Shown piece after piece: positions 62,414-64,000 of a stretch of DNA of 64,000 nt (position 1 is its first letter; each line of letters starts with the position of its first letter). The stretch spans positions 186,001 to 250,000 of the forward strand of contig NZ_WQLV01000007.1 in assembly GCF_009753675.1 (NCBI RefSeq), written 5' to 3'. This DNA is from Parasedimentitalea huanghaiensis (GTDB taxonomy: Bacteria > Pseudomonadota > Alphaproteobacteria > Rhodobacterales > Rhodobacteraceae). Made by a program: the position numbers and the translations under genes. The notes beneath the pieces are model-generated. The model did no database searches, was not told where the DNA came from, and saw nothing but the letters and a program-made list of their open reading frames with translations.

Positions 62414-64000
62414 TAGCCCAGCGCGTCATTACAACGGCCACAGACATCCGGGTGCGCGTGATGGCCTACGTCTGGCAAGATCTTCCAGCAACGTTGGCAC
62501 TTGTCGCCTTCTGCCTTCTCGAACACCACCGAGATGCCGTCATATTCGGGCATACGGAAGGCTTCGGCCGGGGCCGGATCACCCGTCAGGACAACACCAG
62601 AGGTGATGAACAGATCATCCAGTGGCACGGTGCGCAGGATAGCAACGACCTCGGGATCTTCGACATGCACCACTGGCGCGGCCTCAAGGCTGGACCCGAT
62701 CACCTTATCCTGACGCTGCAACTCCAACGCCGCTGTGGTCACCCGGCGCACGCGGCGGACTTTGGCCAGGTTCTCTGCCAATGGCTCGTCCAGCCAATCG
62801 GCAGGTGTATGTGGGAAGTCCGTCAGGTGGATCGATGCATCCTCTTCCGAATACCGCTCTAGCCAGACCTCTTCCATGGTGAAGACCAGGATTGGCGCCA
62901 GCCAGGCGGTGATACGGTGGAACAGCAGGTCCAACACGGTCCGCGCCGAGCGCGCAGCCAGTGTGTCGCCATCGCAGTACAGCGCATCCTTGCGTACATC
63001 AAAGTAGAAGCTGGACAGGTCTACAGTGGCAAAGTTGAACACGGCAGAGAATACACCCTGGAAATCAAACGCCTGATAGCCACTGCGCACTTCGTGATCC
63101 AATTCGGCCATGCGGTGCAGCACCCAGCGCTCCAGACGCGGCATGTCTTCTGGCTCAACCTTTTGTGCGTCATCAAACCCATCAAGACTGCCGAGCATGA
63201 ACCGCATGGTGTTGCGCAGGCGGCGATAGCTGTCGGCCACACCTTTCAGGATTTCCGGGCCGATCCGCTGATCCGCCGTGTAATCGGTTTGGGCCACCCA
63301 GAGACGCAGGATATCCGCACCGTACTGTTTGACCACAGTTTCCGGCACGATTGTATTGCCCAGGGACTTGGACATTTTCATGCCTTTTTCGTCCAGTGTG
63401 AAGCCGTGGGTAACAACGTTGCGATACGGCGCGCGGCCCTTGGTGCCACAGGCTTGCAACAGGGATGAGTGGAACCAACCACGGTGCTGGTCGGTGCCTT
63501 CCATGTAGACATCGGCAATACCGTCTTTGGTGCCGTCTTCGCGGTCGCGCAGCACAAAGGCGTGGGTCGAGCCAGAGTCGAACCACACATCGAGCACGTC
63601 AAACACCTGCTCCCACTCATCCGCGTTATAGTCATCACCAAGGAAGCGTTCTTTGGCGCCGTCCATGTACCAAGCGTCTGCGCCTTCGGCCTCGAACGCC
63701 GCGACAACACGCGCATTCACGGCGTCATCACGCAGCAGGAAGCCCTCGTCCGTTGGCAACAGACCCTTTTTGATAAAGCAGGTCAGCGGTACACCCCAGG
63801 CGCGCTGGCGTGACAGAACCCAGTCAGGGCGGGTTTCGATCATCGCGTGCAGACGGTTGCGGCCCTTGGCCGGGGTCCATTTGACCAGTTCGTCGATCGA
63901 GGTCAGGGCACGGTCGCGGATGGTTTTTCCGTAGGTGTCCTGATCATCGCCGATCTCACGATCCACGGCGGCAAACCACTGCGGCGTGTTGCGATAGATG
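62413..64000 (-). CDS. ileS: Isoleucine-tRNA ligase, C-terminal part (cut by window end)
   Basis: The C-terminal 528 residues of IleS. It has the KMSKS loop in MKMSKSLGN, the tRNA anticodon domain and the C-terminal zinc ribbon CQRCWKI ... CGRCNDALG. The reading frame runs on beyond base 64000, so the start and the HIGH motif are outside. A GTG at 63966 is internal. Coupled to the downstream peptidase by a one-base stop/start overlap. Confidence 0.95.
   Translation of the reverse strand, partial: IYRNTPQWFAAVDREIGDDQDTYGKTIRDRALTSIDELVKWTPAKGRNRLHAMIETRPDWVLSRQRAWGVPLTCFIKKGLLPTDEGFLLRDDAVNARVVAAFEAEGADAWYMDGAKERFLGDDYNADEWEQVFDVLDVWFDSGSTHAFVLRDREDGTKDGIADVYMEGTDQHRGWFHSSLLQACGTKGRAPYRNVVTHGFTLDEKGMKMSKSLGNTIVPETVVKQYGADILRLWVAQTDYTADQRIGPEILKGVADSYRRLRNTMRFMLGSLDGFDDAQKVEPEDMPRLERWVLHRMAELDHEVRSGYQAFDFQGVFSAVFNFATVDLSSFYFDVRKDALYCDGDTLAARSARTVLDLLFHRITAWLAPILVFTMEEVWLERYSEEDASIHLTDFPHTPADWLDEPLAENLAKVRRVRRVTTAALELQRQDKVIGSSLEAAPVVHVEDPEVVAILRTVPLDDLFITSGVVLTGDPAPAEAFRMPEYDGISVVFEKAEGDKCQRCWKILPDVGHHAHPDVCGRCNDALG

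Noticed and set aside
1-64000. tRNA, rRNA, CRISPR arrays, insertion sequences
   Set aside because: No cloverleaf, T-loop signature, regular spaced repeats, transposase frames or IS ends were seen in the gaps. A covariance search such as tRNAscan or Infernal was not possible.

Overview
The window looks like chromosome of a marine alphaproteobacterium of the Roseobacter group (Rhodobacteraceae). That is inferred from gene content and order: a tad/cpa pilus locus whose Flp pilins carry a VDW motif, ruvC-ruvA-ruvB, tolQ-tolR-tolA-tolB-pal-cpoB-tilS-ftsH, a DUF484 gene overlapping xerC, phosphatidylcholine synthase, and a DUF1127 protein. No species name is claimed. Most of it is dense core genome. 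The stretch from about 49.3 to 55.7 kb is the accessory part.

Layout. 1-5 kb: the end of tldD, then dprA and topA. 5-9.2 kb: two divergent TetR units, each with visible operator repeats, around scoAB (3-oxoacid CoA-transferase). 9.3-22.5 kb: a lytic transglycosylase diverging from a tad locus of two Flp pilins, cpaB, cpaC, an OmpA-type lipoprotein, cpaE, cpaF, tadB, tadC, two TPR lipoproteins, a prepilin peptidase and an AAA+ ATPase. 22.5-28.9 kb: thioesterase, LytTR regulator, DUF2306 protein, then folD, chorismate mutase and fhs (C1-folate), a MOSC protein and a methyltransferase. 29-38.4 kb: ftsH, tilS and the Tol-Pal envelope complex with ybgC. 38.5-49.3 kb: ruvBAC, DUF1127, prmA, an MFS carrier, a YeeE/YedE transporter, a Rieske oxygenase and priA. 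49.4-55.7 kb: transaldolase, a 1.1-kb insertion with two broken small genes, a Zur-type box with a COG0523 GTPase and DUF1826, and an unusual helical protein. 55.7-64 kb: DUF484-xerC, cytochrome P460, pcs, a DMT carrier, ogt, two orphan proteins, a P1 peptidase and ileS (cut by the window end).

The least ordinary signals are these. (1) The transaldolase 3' end and its terminator are duplicated 1.2 kb downstream and bracket an AT-rich segment with two frameshifted small genes. (2) A 23-bp element occurs 21-27 nt after the stop codons of folD, priA and ruvB, with a fourth, inverted copy near priA. (3) A 50-bp near-perfect palindrome lies between the ftsH terminator and a methyltransferase gene. 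(4) Hairpins fold over the ribosome-binding sites of scoA and the chorismate mutase gene. (5) A 394-residue coiled-coil protein has an internal Gly/Ala-rich hydrophobic segment, an architecture like alpha-helical pore-forming proteins. (6) Both Flp pilins have Asp-Trp where Glu-Tyr is usual, and no TadE/F/G or CpaD gene is seen.

No tRNA, rRNA, CRISPR array, intact insertion sequence or phage module was seen. All calls come from reading the sequence; no database search was run.
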